Shown: positions 63,531-64,000 of the stretch, piece by piece
Layout: each line of letters starts with the position of its first letter
Position numbering within the stretch: the first letter of the stretch is position 1
NCBI GenBank assembly: GCA_021613335.1
Contig: JAJTWR010000419.1
Span: forward strand, 759,501 to 823,500
Reading direction: 5' to 3'
Source of the DNA: Whitmania pigra
Lineage: Eukaryota > Annelida > Clitellata > Hirudinida > Haemopidae
Length of the DNA stretch: 64,000 nt
Position numbers and translations under genes: made by a program
The notes under the pieces: generated by a model
Told to the model about the DNA's origin: nothing
Seen by the model: the letters and a program-made list of their open reading frames with translations, nothing else
The model's database searches: none

Positions 63531-64000
63531 TAACAACAACAACAGTAATAAATAATAGTTAATTTGTAAGACTTCATGTATATAGTGTCGAAAGCGCCCT
63601 GTTTCTTTATTTTTCGGGCTTCATGTTGTTCTGAAGAGATGAGTTTTCAGGTTACGTTTCCAAAAAAGAGGAGAAAATAGGGGAGGCATATGCAAGACCT
63701 CTCTTGACGAGGGATGGCTTTCTGGCTGATTGATGTAGTTGAATGGTGGAAGAATGAAGTGATGGATTGGATGTCGCAAGAGTTCGATGTCATTAGGGCG
63801 ATTTTTGAAGATGCGATTATGGATCAGCAATTGCTTCTGGCAATCAGTACTATTAAAGGTGTAGTTAAGTTTAACAAGTTTATTTTGTCGTCGCAATTAC
63901 TCGTCGCAAGGAATGGATCAAACAGGATATGCAATGAAATTAACTTATTCTTCTACATATCATAGCAATAATTGATATAAGTATTACGCTTAATACAAAA
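63531..64000. other. Unassigned end of window, probably kinase intron
   Basis: Frames on both strands at 63621-63965 are open but have no family similarity and no splice-flanked kinase sequence. AAAGCGCCC at 63592 recalls the GCGC-ended repeats, so a repeat copy may start here. Confidence 0.35.

Noticed and set aside
63714..63965. 83-codon plus-strand frame with a Trp-rich start
   Set aside because: No recognisable family, no splice context, and an open frame on the opposite strand covers the same DNA; it may be repeat-derived.

Overview
The window is animal nuclear DNA. Every real gene is broken into short exons by GT-AG introns, and the proteins belong to metazoan families: DM-domain factor, PIM kinase, topoisomerase III alpha, PPP1R37, C2 membrane protein, septin and tyrosine kinase. 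Non-coding DNA is AT-rich by eye, with long ATT/AAT microsatellites, a hAT-like MITE and a Ty3/gypsy retrotransposon. I see nothing that fixes the species. An invertebrate is the best reading, because PIM, the SEPT2-type septin and the gene structures are compact but intron-rich. Exons were joined by hand from splice signals, reading phase and family similarity. No transcript data were available.

Layout. 1-2441: microsatellite, 12-bp minisatellite and a CCAAT/TATA promoter-like stretch. 2442-6274 (+): three-exon DMRT gene. 6275-12085: about 5.8 kb intergenic, with a 340-bp ATT tract, a hAT-like MITE and possible regulatory sites. 12086-19189 (+): PIM-type serine/threonine kinase, six exons. 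19190-22883: intergenic. 22884-31884 (+): TOP3A, 30 exons, with an N-terminal extension that looks mitochondrial. 32848-38365 (+): PPP1R37-like leucine-rich PP1 regulator, 11 exons. 39635-44950 (-): 14-exon C2CD2/TMEM24-like membrane-anchored C2 protein, convergent with PPP1R37, with a decayed duplicate of one C2 exon in an intron. 45895-50178: Ty3/gypsy element on the minus strand with apparently identical 433-bp LTRs, a 4-bp target duplication, an intact pol frame and only the tail of gag. 51565-54309 (+): eight-exon gene of unknown function with four internal copies of one module. 55819-61139 (+): SEPT2-like septin, ten coding exons, with about 590 bp of AAT repeat ending 9 nt before the P-loop exon. 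61950-63200 (-): last two exons of a protein tyrosine kinase that continues past the window.

The genes do not form a pathway or operon. They are unrelated housekeeping and signalling genes in normal animal gene order. The points most worth follow-up are the four-module protein at 51565-54309, the very young gypsy copy with a shortened gag in the gap between two divergent genes, the duplicated C2 exon, the repeat tract against the septin splice site, and a DMRT protein with no visible DMA domain.
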